Notes under the pieces: model-generated | Told to the model about the DNA's origin: nothing | The model's database searches: none | What the model saw: the letters and a program-made list of their open reading frames with translations, nothing else | Program-made: the position numbers and the translations under genes | Assembly (NCBI GenBank): GCA_029210875.1 | Contig: JARGFJ010000017.1 | Location: forward strand, 1 to 48,760 | DNA length: 48,760 bases | Direction: 5' to 3' | DNA from: Gammaproteobacteria bacterium | GTDB taxonomy: Bacteria > Pseudomonadota > Gammaproteobacteria > Nitrosococcales > Methylophagaceae | Shown: one piece after another, positions 14,853 through 24,610 of the stretch | How the letters are laid out: the number at the start of each line of letters is the position of its first letter | Numbering within the stretch: the stretch's first letter is position 1

Positions 14853-16027
14853 TGCAGCTGGTGACGATACTTGGTTCAACGGGATCTATCGGCATCAGTA
14901 CATTAGATGTCATTGGACGTCATCCTGATAAATATAAGATCTATGCATTAACGGCTAATCGCTCTGTAGATAGTCTGTTTAAGCAGTGTCAGCAATGCAA
15001 TCCTGAGGTAGCTGTCATGCTTGATCAGGCGGCGGCTGAGCAGTTGCAGCAAAAAATAATAAAAGCAGGCCTGGCTACTGAAGTAATGTCTGGCGTGAAT
15101 GCTTTAGAATTAGTGGCAAGTCAGACACGGGTGGATTGTGTCGTCGCTGCAATAGTGGGTGCTGCTGGTCTAATGCCTACTTTAGCTGCCGCTAAATCGG
15201 GTAAACGTATTCTATTAGCAAACAAAGAAGCACTGGTAATGAGTGGTGCATTATTTATGCGTGAAGTTGAAGCGAATGGTGCGACCTTATTACCGGTAGA
15301 CAGTGAACATAATGCCATTTGGCAATGTCTGCCTGTAGGTGGAAAGCAGCGACACCATTTTAATGACAAAGGTGTCAGACGATTGATTCTGACTGCATCA
15401 GGTGGCCCGTTCCGAGATTTTGATACGACACAACTTGAACATGTCACTCCTGAACAAGCGGTAGCTCACCCTAATTGGTCTATGGGCCAAAAAATATCGG
15501 TCGATTCAGCCACGATGATGAATAAAGGTCTGGAAGTGATTGAGGCACATTGGCTATTTGGAATGCCTGCGAATCAAATCGATGTGATTTTGCATCGACA
15601 AAGTATTATTCACTCTATGGTTGATTATGATGATGGTTCAGTTTTAGCTCAAATGGGTAATCCAGATATGCGAACGCCAATTGCCAATGCCTTGGCATGG
15701 CCTGAGCGAATTGATTCAGGTGTGACACCACTTGATTTAGTTGCTGTTGGCAGACTCGATTTTACTAAAGCAGACTTTAATCATTTCCCATGTTTAGCGT
15801 TAGCGTATAGAGCCTTAGAAGCCGGTGGCACCAGCACTGCAATTCTCAATGCCGCTAATGAAGTTGCTGTTGATGCATTTTTAAATCATCAAATTGGTTT
15901 TACACACATAGCTAAAATAATCGACAAAGTATTGACGGAACTGCCTTCACATCATGGCGACACACTTGAGCAGGTACTAGCCGATGATCAACACGCACGT
16001 CAGTTTGCCAAAACATTGCTTAACTAA
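14849..16027 (+). CDS. dxr: 1-deoxy-D-xylulose 5-phosphate reductoisomerase
   Basis: Second enzyme of the MEP isoprenoid pathway; makes methylerythritol 4-phosphate using NADPH. 392 residues. NADPH-binding [14 protein letters not shown] (about 8-21), the metal and substrate region [10 protein letters not shown], the GGPFRDF segment of the flexible loop, and [21 protein letters not shown] are all present. Overlaps cdsA by four bases and rseP by one, so the three are probably translationally coupled. Confidence 0.98.
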   Translation: MMQLVTILGSTGSIGISTLDVIGRHPDKYKIYALTANRSVDSLFKQCQQCNPEVAVMLDQAAAEQLQQKIIKAGLATEVMSGVNALELVASQTRVDCVVAAIVGAAGLMPTLAAAKSGKRILLANKEALVMSGALFMREVEANGATLLPVDSEHNAIWQCLPVGGKQRHHFNDKGVRRLILTASGGPFRDFDTTQLEHVTPEQAVAHPNWSMGQKISVDSATMMNKGLEVIEAHWLFGMPANQIDVILHRQSIIHSMVDYDDGSVLAQMGNPDMRTPIANALAWPERIDSGVTPLDLVAVGRLDFTKADFNHFPCLALAYRALEAGGTSTAILNAANEVAVDAFLNHQIGFTHIAKIIDKVLTELPSHHGDTLEQVLADDQHARQFAKTLLN

Positions 16028-17370
16028 TGTATTCAGCTTTTTACTTTATTGTAGCGTTAGCCATTTTAGTTGTTGTTCATGAATTTGGACACTTTTGGGT
16101 TGCACGCCGTTGTGGCGTAAAAGTGCTGAAGTTTTCAGTTGGTTTTGGTCGGGCCTTGTGGCAAAAAACAGGAAAAGATGGGACAAAATACATTGTTGCC
16201 ATGATACCGCTCGGCGGTTATGTCAAAATGCTTGATGAGCGCGAAGGACCTGTAAATGACACTGAACTCGCCTATAGTTTCAACAGGCAGCCCTTACGAT
16301 CTCGAGTAGCAATCGTTGCTGCTGGGCCAATTGCTAATTTAGTGTTTGCCATTGCAGCCTATTGGTTGATTTTTGTGATGGGTATACCGGGTATAAAACC
16401 GATTATTGATAACATTGATCCGGAAACACCGGCATACCAGGCACAACTGGTTGTTGGTGATGAAATTCTAGCCATAAACACTAAACCAACGCCAACCTGG
16501 CAAAGTGTATATAAAGAATTTGCTGTTGTATCTGAGCACGGTGGTACGGTCAATTTAACGATTGTTTCTGGCACTATTCAGCAACAGCGTCAGATCACAG
16601 TACCCAAAAGAGATCTGGAACAAAAGCCACAACAGTCATTGTTTGAACAGCTTGGAATGACACCAGTACGTATTAAGTTGTTACCGATACTTGATAGTGT
16701 AGTTGCTGGTGGCGCAGCGGATAGGGCAGGTTTAAAAAAGGGTGACTTACTGTTATCACATAACGATCACTATATTGATGACTGGAACGGATGGGTTGAG
16801 TTGATAAAATCGTCAGCCGAAAGATCACTCAATATAACGATTGAACGTAATAAGCAGCAAATAGATTTAGTACTAACGCCAGCGAAAGGCGATGATAATA
16901 GTGGGTTTATAGGTGCCCGTGTTAATGCCAATGCAACACTTATCCCAGAAGAGTTGCAGGCTGAACTACGTCATGGGCCAATCGATGCCTTATATTATGC
17001 ATGTAAGGAAACATGGCAATTTACATCATCAACATTGAAAAGCCTTGGTGGCATGCTTGTTGGGACAGTGTCGACTAAAAATTTAGGTGGTCCTATCAGT
17101 ATCGCGCAATATGCAGGTTCATCTGCGGAACAAGGTGCGATTACATTTATCAGTTTTTTAGCAATGATAAGTATTAGCCTGGGAATATTAAATCTATTAC
17201 CAATCCCGATATTAGATGGTGGACATTTAATGTTGTATTTAATTGAAGGCATAAAAGGTTCGCCAGTATCGGAAACACACCAGCAGTCAGCTCAAAAACT
17301 GGGCATCATGTTGTTACTGGCATTGATGATTCTTGCTTTTTTCAATGACTTAACAAGACTGTTTGGATAA
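16027..17370 (+). CDS. rseP: Site-2 intramembrane zinc metalloprotease RseP
   Basis: Cleaves the anti-sigma factor RseA within the membrane during the sigma-E envelope stress response, and clears signal peptides. 447 residues. Zinc motif HEFGH at 18-22 in the first membrane helix; two PDZ domains in the periplasmic region (about 115-300); the third zinc ligand in ILDGGH (about 397-402) in a later helix. Its position directly before bamA and after dxr is conserved in gammaproteobacteria. Confidence 0.97.
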   Translation: MYSAFYFIVALAILVVVHEFGHFWVARRCGVKVLKFSVGFGRALWQKTGKDGTKYIVAMIPLGGYVKMLDEREGPVNDTELAYSFNRQPLRSRVAIVAAGPIANLVFAIAAYWLIFVMGIPGIKPIIDNIDPETPAYQAQLVVGDEILAINTKPTPTWQSVYKEFAVVSEHGGTVNLTIVSGTIQQQRQITVPKRDLEQKPQQSLFEQLGMTPVRIKLLPILDSVVAGGAADRAGLKKGDLLLSHNDHYIDDWNGWVELIKSSAERSLNITIERNKQQIDLVLTPAKGDDNSGFIGARVNANATLIPEELQAELRHGPIDALYYACKETWQFTSSTLKSLGGMLVGTVSTKNLGGPISIAQYAGSSAEQGAITFISFLAMISISLGILNLLPIPILDGGHLMLYLIEGIKGSPVSETHQQSAQKLGIMLLLALMILAFFNDLTRLFG

Positions 17371-17426
17371 TCAGAATATTGCAGGTACACTAACAGCTTC
17401 GTCCGACAATTTTTATCGAATTTAAA

Positions 17427-19703
17427 ATGAAAAAATTACTCATTACCATCGCAACACTGTTTCTTTCTAGTGCAGTTTTTGCTGAAAGTTTCGTGATTAA
17501 GGACATACGTGTTGAAGGCTTACAAAGAATTTCTGCGGGTACAGTTTTTAATTTTCTACCGGTAAACGTCGGTGATGAAATGGACGAGACTGATGCTAAA
17601 AGTATTATTCGTTCACTATACAAATCAAAGTATTTCAATGATGTCGGGGTTGAACACCAAGATGGTGTGTTAGTTATTAATGTAACCGAGCGTTCTGCGA
17701 TTTCCAGTATTGAATTTGTTGGCAATAAAGATCTTGATAGCAAGGAGCTGTTGAAGTCATTGCGTCAGATTGGTTTTGCAGAAGGTCAAGTATATGAAAA
17801 AGCGATGCTTGAGCGTGTTGAACTTGAATTACAACGTCAGTATTTTAGTCGCGGAAAGTATGGTGTAAATATCGCATCAGAAGTAACGCCACTATCACGT
17901 AATCGTGTATCGATTCGGATCACAATGGCTGAAGGAATTATCGCGACTATCGGCGCGATCAATATTGTAGGTAACAATGCGTTCGATGAAGATGATTTGT
18001 TAGAACAATTTCAGTCTACAACAGGCACCATGCTTTCAATCTTTACCCATGATAATCAGTATTCTCGTCAAAAATTATCGGCAGATCTGGAAACCTTACG
18101 TTCCTATTATTTAGATCGCGGTTATGTTGATTTTGCGGTTGAATCAACACAGGTTTCGATTACTGATGATAAAAAGCATATGTTTATTACCATCAATATT
18201 TCTGAAGGCGAACGTTATAAAGTTCAAGAAGTTCGCTTGGCAGGTGATTTGATTGTGCCTGAACAAGAGCTATTTGAAATGGTGGCCATTAAAAAAGATT
18301 CAATATTCTCACGTAAAGCGATTACCAAAAGCACAGAATTATTAACCAATCGTTTGGGTGATGATGGCTATGCGTTCGCTAACGTTAATGCTGTGCCAAC
18401 AATTGATCGTGATAACAAACAGGTTGTATTAACATTCTTTGTTGATCCAGGTCGACGCGCTTATGTCAGACGGATCAATATCTCAGGTAATAGTAAAACG
18501 CGAGATGAAGTTTTACGTCGTGAAATGCGCCAGCAAGAAGCTTCCTGGATTTCAACAACAAAAGTTGAGCAGTCACGTTCACGCATTAGTCGTTTAGGCT
18601 ACTTTGAAGATGTTAATGTTGAAACTGTTCCTGTTGCAGGAACAGCAGATCAGGTTGATCTAGACTTTAATGTGAGCGAGTTGGCATCAGGTAGTTTGTC
18701 TGCCGGTATTGGTTTCTCACAAACAGATGGTCTTCTTTTGAATGCTAATGTGACTCAAAAGAACTTTTTGGGTAGTGGTAAGCATATTAACTTTGGTTTT
18801 AACAATAGTAGTTCTAACACAGTATATAGCTTTGGTTATACCAACCCGTTTGCTACAGTTGATGGTATCAGTCAAGGCTTTAATGCCTATTTTCGTCAAA
18901 CAGATGCGGCCAAGGCTAATATTGCCAGTTTCAACACCGATGTATATGGTGGTGATATCAATTTTGGTATTCCAATTTCAGAAAATAATCGTATTCGATT
19001 GGCATTAGGTTACGAAAATACGCAACTTGATTTACCAAGAGAAAACACAATTCAGCGCTATCAGGACTTTGTTGATAAAGAAGGTAATGATTTTGATACA
19101 TTTACGCTTTCATTCGGATGGTCGAGTGACAGTAGGGACAACGCTGTGTTGCCAACACGAGGTATGTCACAAAGTGTCACGGCAGAAGTCGCTGTGCCAG
19201 TTGGTGACTTACAATACTATAAGCTTCGATATAAAAATAATTGGTTCCATCCATTGTTAGACTCACTCACATTATCACTTAATGGTGAATTGGGATATGG
19301 AGAAGGCTATGGTAATACTGACGATCTACCATTCTTCAAAAACTTTTTTGGTGGTGGTATTCGTAGTGTTAGAGGCTACAAAGCGAATACATTAGGCTTT
19401 AAAGAAGATGGTCAGTCATTGGGTGGCAATATGTTGGTCACCGGTGGTGTAGAAGTGATATTCCCTATTCCATTTTTGAAGAAGACACTTAAATCAGTAC
19501 GTCTAAGTACCTTTGTTGACGTTGGTAATGTCTATGATATCAATGAAGATTTTGATGCTGGTTTATTGCGTTATTCTGCGGGTTTGTCAGCGATATGGAT
19601 TTCACCTTTTGGTGCAATGTCATTTGCTGTAGCACAACCATTTAATGATCAAACAGGTGATGAAACGGAAACTTTCCAATTCTCGCTTGGATCAACATTT
19701 TAG
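17427..19703 (+). CDS. bamA: Outer membrane protein assembly factor BamA
   Basis: Central Omp85 protein of the BAM complex, folding beta-barrel proteins into the outer membrane. 758 residues, slightly shorter than in E. coli. Signal peptide (MKKLLITIATLFLSSAVFA) with cleavage before ESF; five POTRA domains to about residue 415; then a 16-strand barrel. The conserved lid-loop motif SVRGYK is present, and the chain ends in Phe (SLGSTF), the usual barrel signal. BamB and Skp, which act in the same pathway, are also in this window. Confidence 0.97.
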   Translation: MKKLLITIATLFLSSAVFAESFVIKDIRVEGLQRISAGTVFNFLPVNVGDEMDETDAKSIIRSLYKSKYFNDVGVEHQDGVLVINVTERSAISSIEFVGNKDLDSKELLKSLRQIGFAEGQVYEKAMLERVELELQRQYFSRGKYGVNIASEVTPLSRNRVSIRITMAEGIIATIGAINIVGNNAFDEDDLLEQFQSTTGTMLSIFTHDNQYSRQKLSADLETLRSYYLDRGYVDFAVESTQVSITDDKKHMFITINISEGERYKVQEVRLAGDLIVPEQELFEMVAIKKDSIFSRKAITKSTELLTNRLGDDGYAFANVNAVPTIDRDNKQVVLTFFVDPGRRAYVRRINISGNSKTRDEVLRREMRQQEASWISTTKVEQSRSRISRLGYFEDVNVETVPVAGTADQVDLDFNVSELASGSLSAGIGFSQTDGLLLNANVTQKNFLGSGKHINFGFNNSSSNTVYSFGYTNPFATVDGISQGFNAYFRQTDAAKANIASFNTDVYGGDINFGIPISENNRIRLALGYENTQLDLPRENTIQRYQDFVDKEGNDFDTFTLSFGWSSDSRDNAVLPTRGMSQSVTAEVAVPVGDLQYYKLRYKNNWFHPLLDSLTLSLNGELGYGEGYGNTDDLPFFKNFFGGGIRSVRGYKANTLGFKEDGQSLGGNMLVTGGVEVIFPIPFLKKTLKSVRLSTFVDVGNVYDINEDFDAGLLRYSAGLSAIWISPFGAMSFAVAQPFNDQTGDETETFQFSLGSTF

Positions 19704-19725
19704 TTAAATTTTTTTGGAGATGAGA

Positions 19726-20229
19726 GTGAAAAAAATGAAATTTGTCTGCTTGCTATTGGCTTTAGGCTTAGGTATGACATCACTTAATGCAGCAGAATTA
19801 AAAATTGGTGTAGTAAATGCTGCGGCAGTACTTGAGCAATCACCTCAAAAGGCACAAGCATTAGCTCGACTTGAAAAGGAATTTTCATCCAGAAGTAAAT
19901 CCCTGGAACAAAAACACAAAGATTTACTGGCAAAACAAGAAAAATTGACAAAAGATGGTGCGATTCTTGGTGCTGAAGAACGTCAAAGTAAAGAGCGCGC
20001 ATTATTAAGTGATCAACGAGATCTTAAGCGCCTACAGGATGAATATAGTGAAGATCTTTCAATACGTAGAAATGAAGAATTACGTAAATTAGAAAAAGAA
20101 ATCGCACAAGCAATTGTAGAGTTAGCCAAGAAAGAATCATACGACCTCGTGTTGTATCAGGGTGTGATTTACGCAAGTGATCGTACAGATTTGACTGCTA
20201 AGGTATTAGAACAGCTTAAAGCGAAATAA
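19726..20229 (+). CDS. skp: Periplasmic chaperone Skp (OmpH)
   Basis: Trimeric periplasmic holdase that carries unfolded outer-membrane proteins to BAM. About 167 residues from GTG 19726, chosen because GGAG at 19716-19719 is six bases upstream; ATG 19735 or in-frame codons further upstream are alternatives. Signal peptide KFVCLLLALGLGMTSLNA, mature start AELKIGVVNAAAVLEQSPQ, then a long charged coiled-coil (tentacles) and the returning strand ESYDLVLYQGVIYAS. Placed between bamA and lpxD as usual. Confidence 0.93.
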   Translation: MKKMKFVCLLLALGLGMTSLNAAELKIGVVNAAAVLEQSPQKAQALARLEKEFSSRSKSLEQKHKDLLAKQEKLTKDGAILGAEERQSKERALLSDQRDLKRLQDEYSEDLSIRRNEELRKLEKEIAQAIVELAKKESYDLVLYQGVIYASDRTDLTAKVLEQLKAK

Positions 20230-20255
20230 ACTGGATAGTTTTGGCACGAACAATT

Positions 20256-21266
20256 ATGACATGGGCACTTAAGCAAATTGCTGATCATGTTGCTGGAAGC
20301 GTAAAGGGAAATAGTGAATTTGAGATTGATAGTGTAGGCACACTCCAACATGCAAATTCAAACCAAATTACATTTTTAGCAAATGCAAAATATAAAAAGT
20401 ACTTGGCTACAACTCAAGCCGGTGCAGTTATAGTTGAACATCAGTTTGCCTATCTTGTATCTAATAATGCAATCATAGTGTCTGATCCTTATGTTGCTTA
20501 TGCCAAAATTGCCACATTGATGTACCCTCAGAAATCGAGTAACTCTGGTATCGATGTAACAGCAAGTGTCCATAAAGACAGTGTTATACATCCAACAGCA
20601 TCAATTGCGGCTCATGTTGTCATTGAAGAGCAAGTGACTATTGGTGAGAGCGTTTCAATTGGCCCTGGTTGTATTATAAAACGTGGGTGCATACTGGAAG
20701 AGGGCACCTATCTTGTTGCGAATGTAACATTATGTGACTCAGTAAAAATAGGCAAACATTGTATTATTCATCCTGGCGTTGTTATTGGTGCTGATGGTTT
20801 TGGTATAGCCAACGATAAAGGTAAATGGATAAAAATCCCACAAATAGGACGTGTCATTATTGGCAATGATGTCGAAATAGGTGCCAATACAACGATCGAT
20901 CGAGGTGCAATTGAAGACACCGTTATCGGTAATGGTGTTAAATTAGATAACCAAATACAAATTGGTCACAATACAATCATTGGTGACAATACTGTGATTG
21001 CAGGCTGTGTTGGTATAGCTGGTAGTACAACAATAGGGAAAAACTGTGCTATTGGTGGAGGAGCTGGGTTAGGTGGGCATCTTGAAATTGTCGATGGTGT
21101 TCAGTTAACGGGCATGACAATGGTAACAAAATCTATCCTGACTCCTGGTGTCTATTCTTCTGGTATACCAGCTGAACCAACACAACAATGGCATAAAAAT
21201 GTTGTTCGATATCGACATTTGGAACAACTCAATGATCGTGTTAAGAAATTAGAAAATACGCAATAA
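20256..21266 (+). CDS. lpxD: UDP-3-O-(3-hydroxyacyl)glucosamine N-acyltransferase
   Basis: Third lipid A step: adds a hydroxyacyl chain from ACP to the 2-amino group. About 336 residues. N-terminal uridine-binding domain (SVGTLQHANSNQITFLANAKY), then left-handed beta-helix hexapeptide repeats (residues about 95-290) with QIGHN carrying the catalytic histidine, and a C-terminal helix. ATG 20256 (MTWALKQIADHV) best matches family starts; TTG 20241, five residues earlier, has a slightly better ribosome site (GGA) and cannot be excluded. Confidence 0.96.
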   Translation: MTWALKQIADHVAGSVKGNSEFEIDSVGTLQHANSNQITFLANAKYKKYLATTQAGAVIVEHQFAYLVSNNAIIVSDPYVAYAKIATLMYPQKSSNSGIDVTASVHKDSVIHPTASIAAHVVIEEQVTIGESVSIGPGCIIKRGCILEEGTYLVANVTLCDSVKIGKHCIIHPGVVIGADGFGIANDKGKWIKIPQIGRVIIGNDVEIGANTTIDRGAIEDTVIGNGVKLDNQIQIGHNTIIGDNTVIAGCVGIAGSTTIGKNCAIGGGAGLGGHLEIVDGVQLTGMTMVTKSILTPGVYSSGIPAEPTQQWHKNVVRYRHLEQLNDRVKKLENTQ

Positions 21267-21322
21267 AGGCTGCTACTGCTGTAAAATAGTCTAGCTGATC
21301 ATTAATAAATTAAGGATACAAT

Positions 21323-21772
21323 TTGAATACTATTGATATACATGAAATTCAACGATACCTGCCTCACAGGTATCCCTTTTTATTGATTGATCGCGTGATA
21401 GATTATACTCCTGGCGAGCGTTTGGTCGGAATTAAAAATATTAGCTATAACGAGCCACAATTTACCGGACATTTTCCACAGCGTGTGATTATGCCTGGTG
21501 TACTCATTCTTGAGGCACTAGCACAAGCCACTGGTTTATTAGCATTCAAAACTACGGATGATATACGTTCAGATAATGCTTTATATTATCTTGCGGGTAT
21601 AGATAATGCGCGCTTCAAAAAGCCAGTAGAGCCGGGTGATCAATTGCGTTTAGATGTTAAATTAGTTAAAAATAAGCGTAATCTATGGAAGTTCAGTGGT
21701 GAAGCAAGTGTTGACGGTGAGGTTGTCGTTACTGCTGATATTATGTGTGTTAATCAAGAAATGCCTAAATGA
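21323..21772 (+). CDS. fabZ: 3-hydroxyacyl-ACP dehydratase FabZ
   Basis: Dehydrates 3-hydroxyacyl-ACP in fatty acid elongation and, with LpxA/LpxD, competes for the hydroxyacyl pool used for lipid A. 149 residues, hot-dog fold. [13 protein letters not shown], and [20 protein letters not shown] with the catalytic His and Glu. It starts with TTG: AAGGA is six bases upstream and no ATG gives a complete protein. It overlaps lpxA by four bases (ATGA). Confidence 0.97.
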   Translation: MNTIDIHEIQRYLPHRYPFLLIDRVIDYTPGERLVGIKNISYNEPQFTGHFPQRVIMPGVLILEALAQATGLLAFKTTDDIRSDNALYYLAGIDNARFKKPVEPGDQLRLDVKLVKNKRNLWKFSGEASVDGEVVVTADIMCVNQEMPK

Positions 21773-22539
21773 TCCACCGCACAGCCATTATTGATCCTAC
21801 CGCTAACATTGCCGATGATGTGCGTATTGGCCCATACTCGGTAATCGGTCCACATGTTGAAATTGGGCAGGGTTGCATTATTAAATCTCATGTTGTGATA
21901 AATGGTCCGACCAAGATAGGTGCTAATAACCAGTTTTATCAATTCTGCTCGGTAGGTGAGGATCCACAAGATAAAAAATATGCTGGCGAAGCAACAACTT
22001 TGGAAATTGGCAATAATAATCTTATTCGTGAAAACGTTACGATAAACCGTGGCACAGTCCAGGGTGGTGGTATCACCAAGATAGGCGATAATAACTGGAT
22101 TATGGCTTATGTTCATATCGCACATGATTGCATTATTGGTAATAATAATATTTTTGCCAACAATGCATCACTAGCGGGTCACGTTAAGATCGATGATCAT
22201 GTCATTCTTGGTGGCTTTTCTCTGGTTAGCCAGTTCAACTATATTGGTTCTCATGCCTTTAGTGCGATGGGAAGTGTGATATCAAGAAATATTCCGCCCT
22301 ACGTCTTGGTTTCTGGTCATATGGCTAAACCAGTAGGTGTCAATGTAGAAGGGCTCAAACGCCGACAATTTTCGCCAACTCAAATTAAAAATATCAAAAC
22401 TGCCTATAAGATTACATATCGTTCTTCATTGCTTATTGAGCAAGCACAACAACGATTATCAGAATTACCGCAGCAAGAGGGTGAGATTGACTGTTTTATA
22501 GACTTCTTAAATCTACAGGAAGGTGGCATTATCAGGTAA
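21769..22539 (+). CDS. lpxA: UDP-N-acetylglucosamine acyltransferase
   Basis: First committed lipid A enzyme; moves a hydroxyacyl group from ACP to UDP-GlcNAc. 256 residues, hexapeptide left-handed helix from the N terminus ([21 protein letters not shown]), catalytic histidine in [26 protein letters not shown], and a C-terminal helical part. In E. coli lpxB follows directly; here the next gene is yfgM, so lpxB must lie elsewhere. Confidence 0.97.
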   Translation: MIHRTAIIDPTANIADDVRIGPYSVIGPHVEIGQGCIIKSHVVINGPTKIGANNQFYQFCSVGEDPQDKKYAGEATTLEIGNNNLIRENVTINRGTVQGGGITKIGDNNWIMAYVHIAHDCIIGNNNIFANNASLAGHVKIDDHVILGGFSLVSQFNYIGSHAFSAMGSVISRNIPPYVLVSGHMAKPVGVNVEGLKRRQFSPTQIKNIKTAYKITYRSSLLIEQAQQRLSELPQQEGEIDCFIDFLNLQEGGIIR

Positions 22540-22805
22540 CTATCAATTGTCACCTGAGTAACCTGTTTATCTCACGACGATCATTCCTGCGTCTTGACTG
22601 ACGTTTTTTAAACACGCAACAATACTACTCCAACGTTAACTTGTCCTGATACAAACGCATAGTGTGCTGAAGTTGAGTGTAGGTTCTGCTACCAACAACA
22701 CTACATTGATATCGATATTAACGTATAATCTGCGTTTTGAATTTAGAGTAGCATCAGTACTATCGCTTGCTATTTACATAGAAACTAAAATTATGGAGTA
22801 ACGGT
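22540..22805. other. lpxA-yfgM junction
   Basis: 266 bases without a gene where lpxB would be expected. No lpxB remnant was recognised. It contains a TATAAT box at 22724-22729 and GGAG at 22795-22798. Confidence 0.6.
22707..22729 (+). promoter_or_regulatory. Possible yfgM-bamB-der promoter
   Basis: A perfect TATAAT (22724-22729) about 75 bases before yfgM; the -35 region at normal spacing is poor (CTACAT), while TTGATA sits too close. Suggests that a new transcription unit starts here. Confidence 0.4.
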
Positions 22806-23447
22806 GTGGATATATACGCATCTGATGATGAAAAAGGTGAAGAAATTAAACAATGGTGGCGGGATAATGGTCTTGCCGTCGCTGTTGCTTGTGTATTAGT
22901 GATAGCAGGTATTATTGGTGGCCGTTATTGGATCGCACACAATGCCACACAGACTGAAATAGCTTCACTCCGTTATCAAGCTGTAGTTAATGCGATTGCA
23001 CAAGACGATAGTGAAACAGCAGAAGATACTACTACCCAGCTATTAAGCGAGTTTACAAAAACACCCTATGCCGTATTTTCTGCCTTTGAAATGGTAAAAT
23101 ACAGTGCATCTAACGACGATTTAACGTCAAGTAAAACCTACCTTAACTGGATTATTGAACATGCTAAATTAAGTGGTCAAATCGATGTTGCACGCTTGAG
23201 ACTGGCACAAATTTTATTAAGTGAAAAGCAATATCAGGAAGCGATTATCCTGACACAACAATCAGACTCATCAGCGTTTGCTTCATTATTCTCGGAGTTA
23301 CGCGGTGATATTTACGTAGCCCAAGACCAAAAGCAAGAAGCGCGTGTAGCCTATCAAACAGCATTATCAACACTGGCCCAAGGTGAGTCACGCCAACAAG
23401 TATTACAGCTTAAATTAGATGATGTGGCTGGTGGACATGATAGCTAA
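22806..23447 (+). CDS. yfgM: YfgM-family inner-membrane TPR protein
   Basis: In E. coli YfgM is an ancillary SecYEG translocon subunit that works with PpiD and passes clients to periplasmic chaperones. 213 residues: cytoplasmic start (DDEKGEEIKQWWRDNG), one membrane helix (LAVAVACVLVIAGIIGG, about 22-38), and a periplasmic TPR-like domain to the end. GTG start at 22806 with GGAG seven bases before it. It precedes bamB and der as in E. coli, although hisS, usually upstream, is missing here. Confidence 0.88.
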   Translation: MDIYASDDEKGEEIKQWWRDNGLAVAVACVLVIAGIIGGRYWIAHNATQTEIASLRYQAVVNAIAQDDSETAEDTTTQLLSEFTKTPYAVFSAFEMVKYSASNDDLTSSKTYLNWIIEHAKLSGQIDVARLRLAQILLSEKQYQEAIILTQQSDSSAFASLFSELRGDIYVAQDQKQEARVAYQTALSTLAQGESRQQVLQLKLDDVAGGHDS

Positions 23448-24606
23448 ACTTTACCGTCTCACTGTTACGATATTACTTAGCTGTTTTTTGGCTGGATGTG
23501 GCACGGTAGCCGGCTGGCTGCAGGATGATGTTTATGTCATGCCACCATCAGAATTAGTTGACTTTCCCCATGAGTTTGAACCTCAGGTGCTTTGGGCAGT
23601 AGATACGGGTGATGGCGCACCTGATGAATACAGTGATCTTGCGGTTTGGATCCACGGTGAGTCAGTTGTTACGGTTGATTATGAAGGTACGGTCACAAGC
23701 TACAATAAGCAATCAGGTAAAAGTGTTTGGAAATCCAAGTTAGATGTGCCCGTCGCGGCTGGTGCTGGCGGTGGTGAAGGTCTGATTTATATTGGCACGG
23801 TTAAAGGTGCGATAATCGCTTTAGATGAACGCAACGGTAAAGTGAAATGGCAACAGAAATTAACGAGTGAGGTTCTGGCTCCACCTAAAACAGCAAAAGG
23901 TATTGTTGTTGTGAGGACGGCAGATGGACGTATGAGTGGTCTATCAGTTGAAGATGGCAACGTCCTGTGGAACTACCAGCGAACAGTGCCTTTGTTGAGT
24001 TTGCGTGGTGCTAGCGCGCCTGTATTAATCGATGACAAAGTCATTGCGGGTTATGACAATGGTAAATTGGTTGCATTATCACTTTTAGATGGATCTGTGT
24101 TGTGGGAAAAAAGCGTAGCTGTACCGAGAGGGAGAACAGAGCTGGATCGTTTGGTCGATATTGATGCGGATCCTGTTGTTGTTAATGATGTCGTTTATGT
24201 TGTGGCATTTCATGGTCGTATGGCAGCTATAAGAGTTGATACCGGAGACATTGTTTGGGCGAGAGATATGTCATCACAAACCGGTCTTGATGTCGATCAA
24301 TTCAATGCTGTTTATGTCACAGATGATGAAGACAATGTCTGGGCTGTACAAGATGGATCTGGCGATGGGCTTTGGAGACAAACACGTTTACTTCGTCGTA
24401 AAGTAACGGCCCCGGCTATTGTGGCAAATAATGTGATCGTAGGTGATTTCGAAGGCTATGTTCATTGGCTTTCTCGAGATGATGGACGATTTGTAAGTCG
24501 ATTAAAAATAGCTGATTCAGCCATTCGAAGTAAACCAGTTGTTAAAGATAGCATCGTGTATGTAATAGCAAACGACGGCACATTAACAGCATTGAGAGTC
24601 CAATAA
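23437..24606 (+). CDS. bamB: Outer membrane assembly lipoprotein BamB
   Basis: Beta-propeller lipoprotein of the BAM complex that docks on BamA POTRA domains. About 389 residues from ATG 23437. Lipoprotein signal MIAKLYRLTVTILLSCFLAGC with lipobox LAGC, then PQQ-like blades (repeated DG.V.W and G.VYVG patterns, for example NGKVKWQQKL, DGSVLWEKSV, TGDIVWARDM). ATG 23419 is an alternative start; the later one gives a normal lipoprotein signal. Overlaps yfgM by 11 bases. Confidence 0.95.
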   Translation: MIAKLYRLTVTILLSCFLAGCGTVAGWLQDDVYVMPPSELVDFPHEFEPQVLWAVDTGDGAPDEYSDLAVWIHGESVVTVDYEGTVTSYNKQSGKSVWKSKLDVPVAAGAGGGEGLIYIGTVKGAIIALDERNGKVKWQQKLTSEVLAPPKTAKGIVVVRTADGRMSGLSVEDGNVLWNYQRTVPLLSLRGASAPVLIDDKVIAGYDNGKLVALSLLDGSVLWEKSVAVPRGRTELDRLVDIDADPVVVNDVVYVVAFHGRMAAIRVDTGDIVWARDMSSQTGLDVDQFNAVYVTDDEDNVWAVQDGSGDGLWRQTRLLRRKVTAPAIVANNVIVGDFEGYVHWLSRDDGRFVSRLKIADSAIRSKPVVKDSIVYVIANDGTLTALRVQ

Positions 24607-24610
24607 ATAA

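Noticed and set aside
15121-15447. 108-residue minus-strand frame in dxr
   Set aside because: Antisense to a well-conserved enzyme, no independent support.
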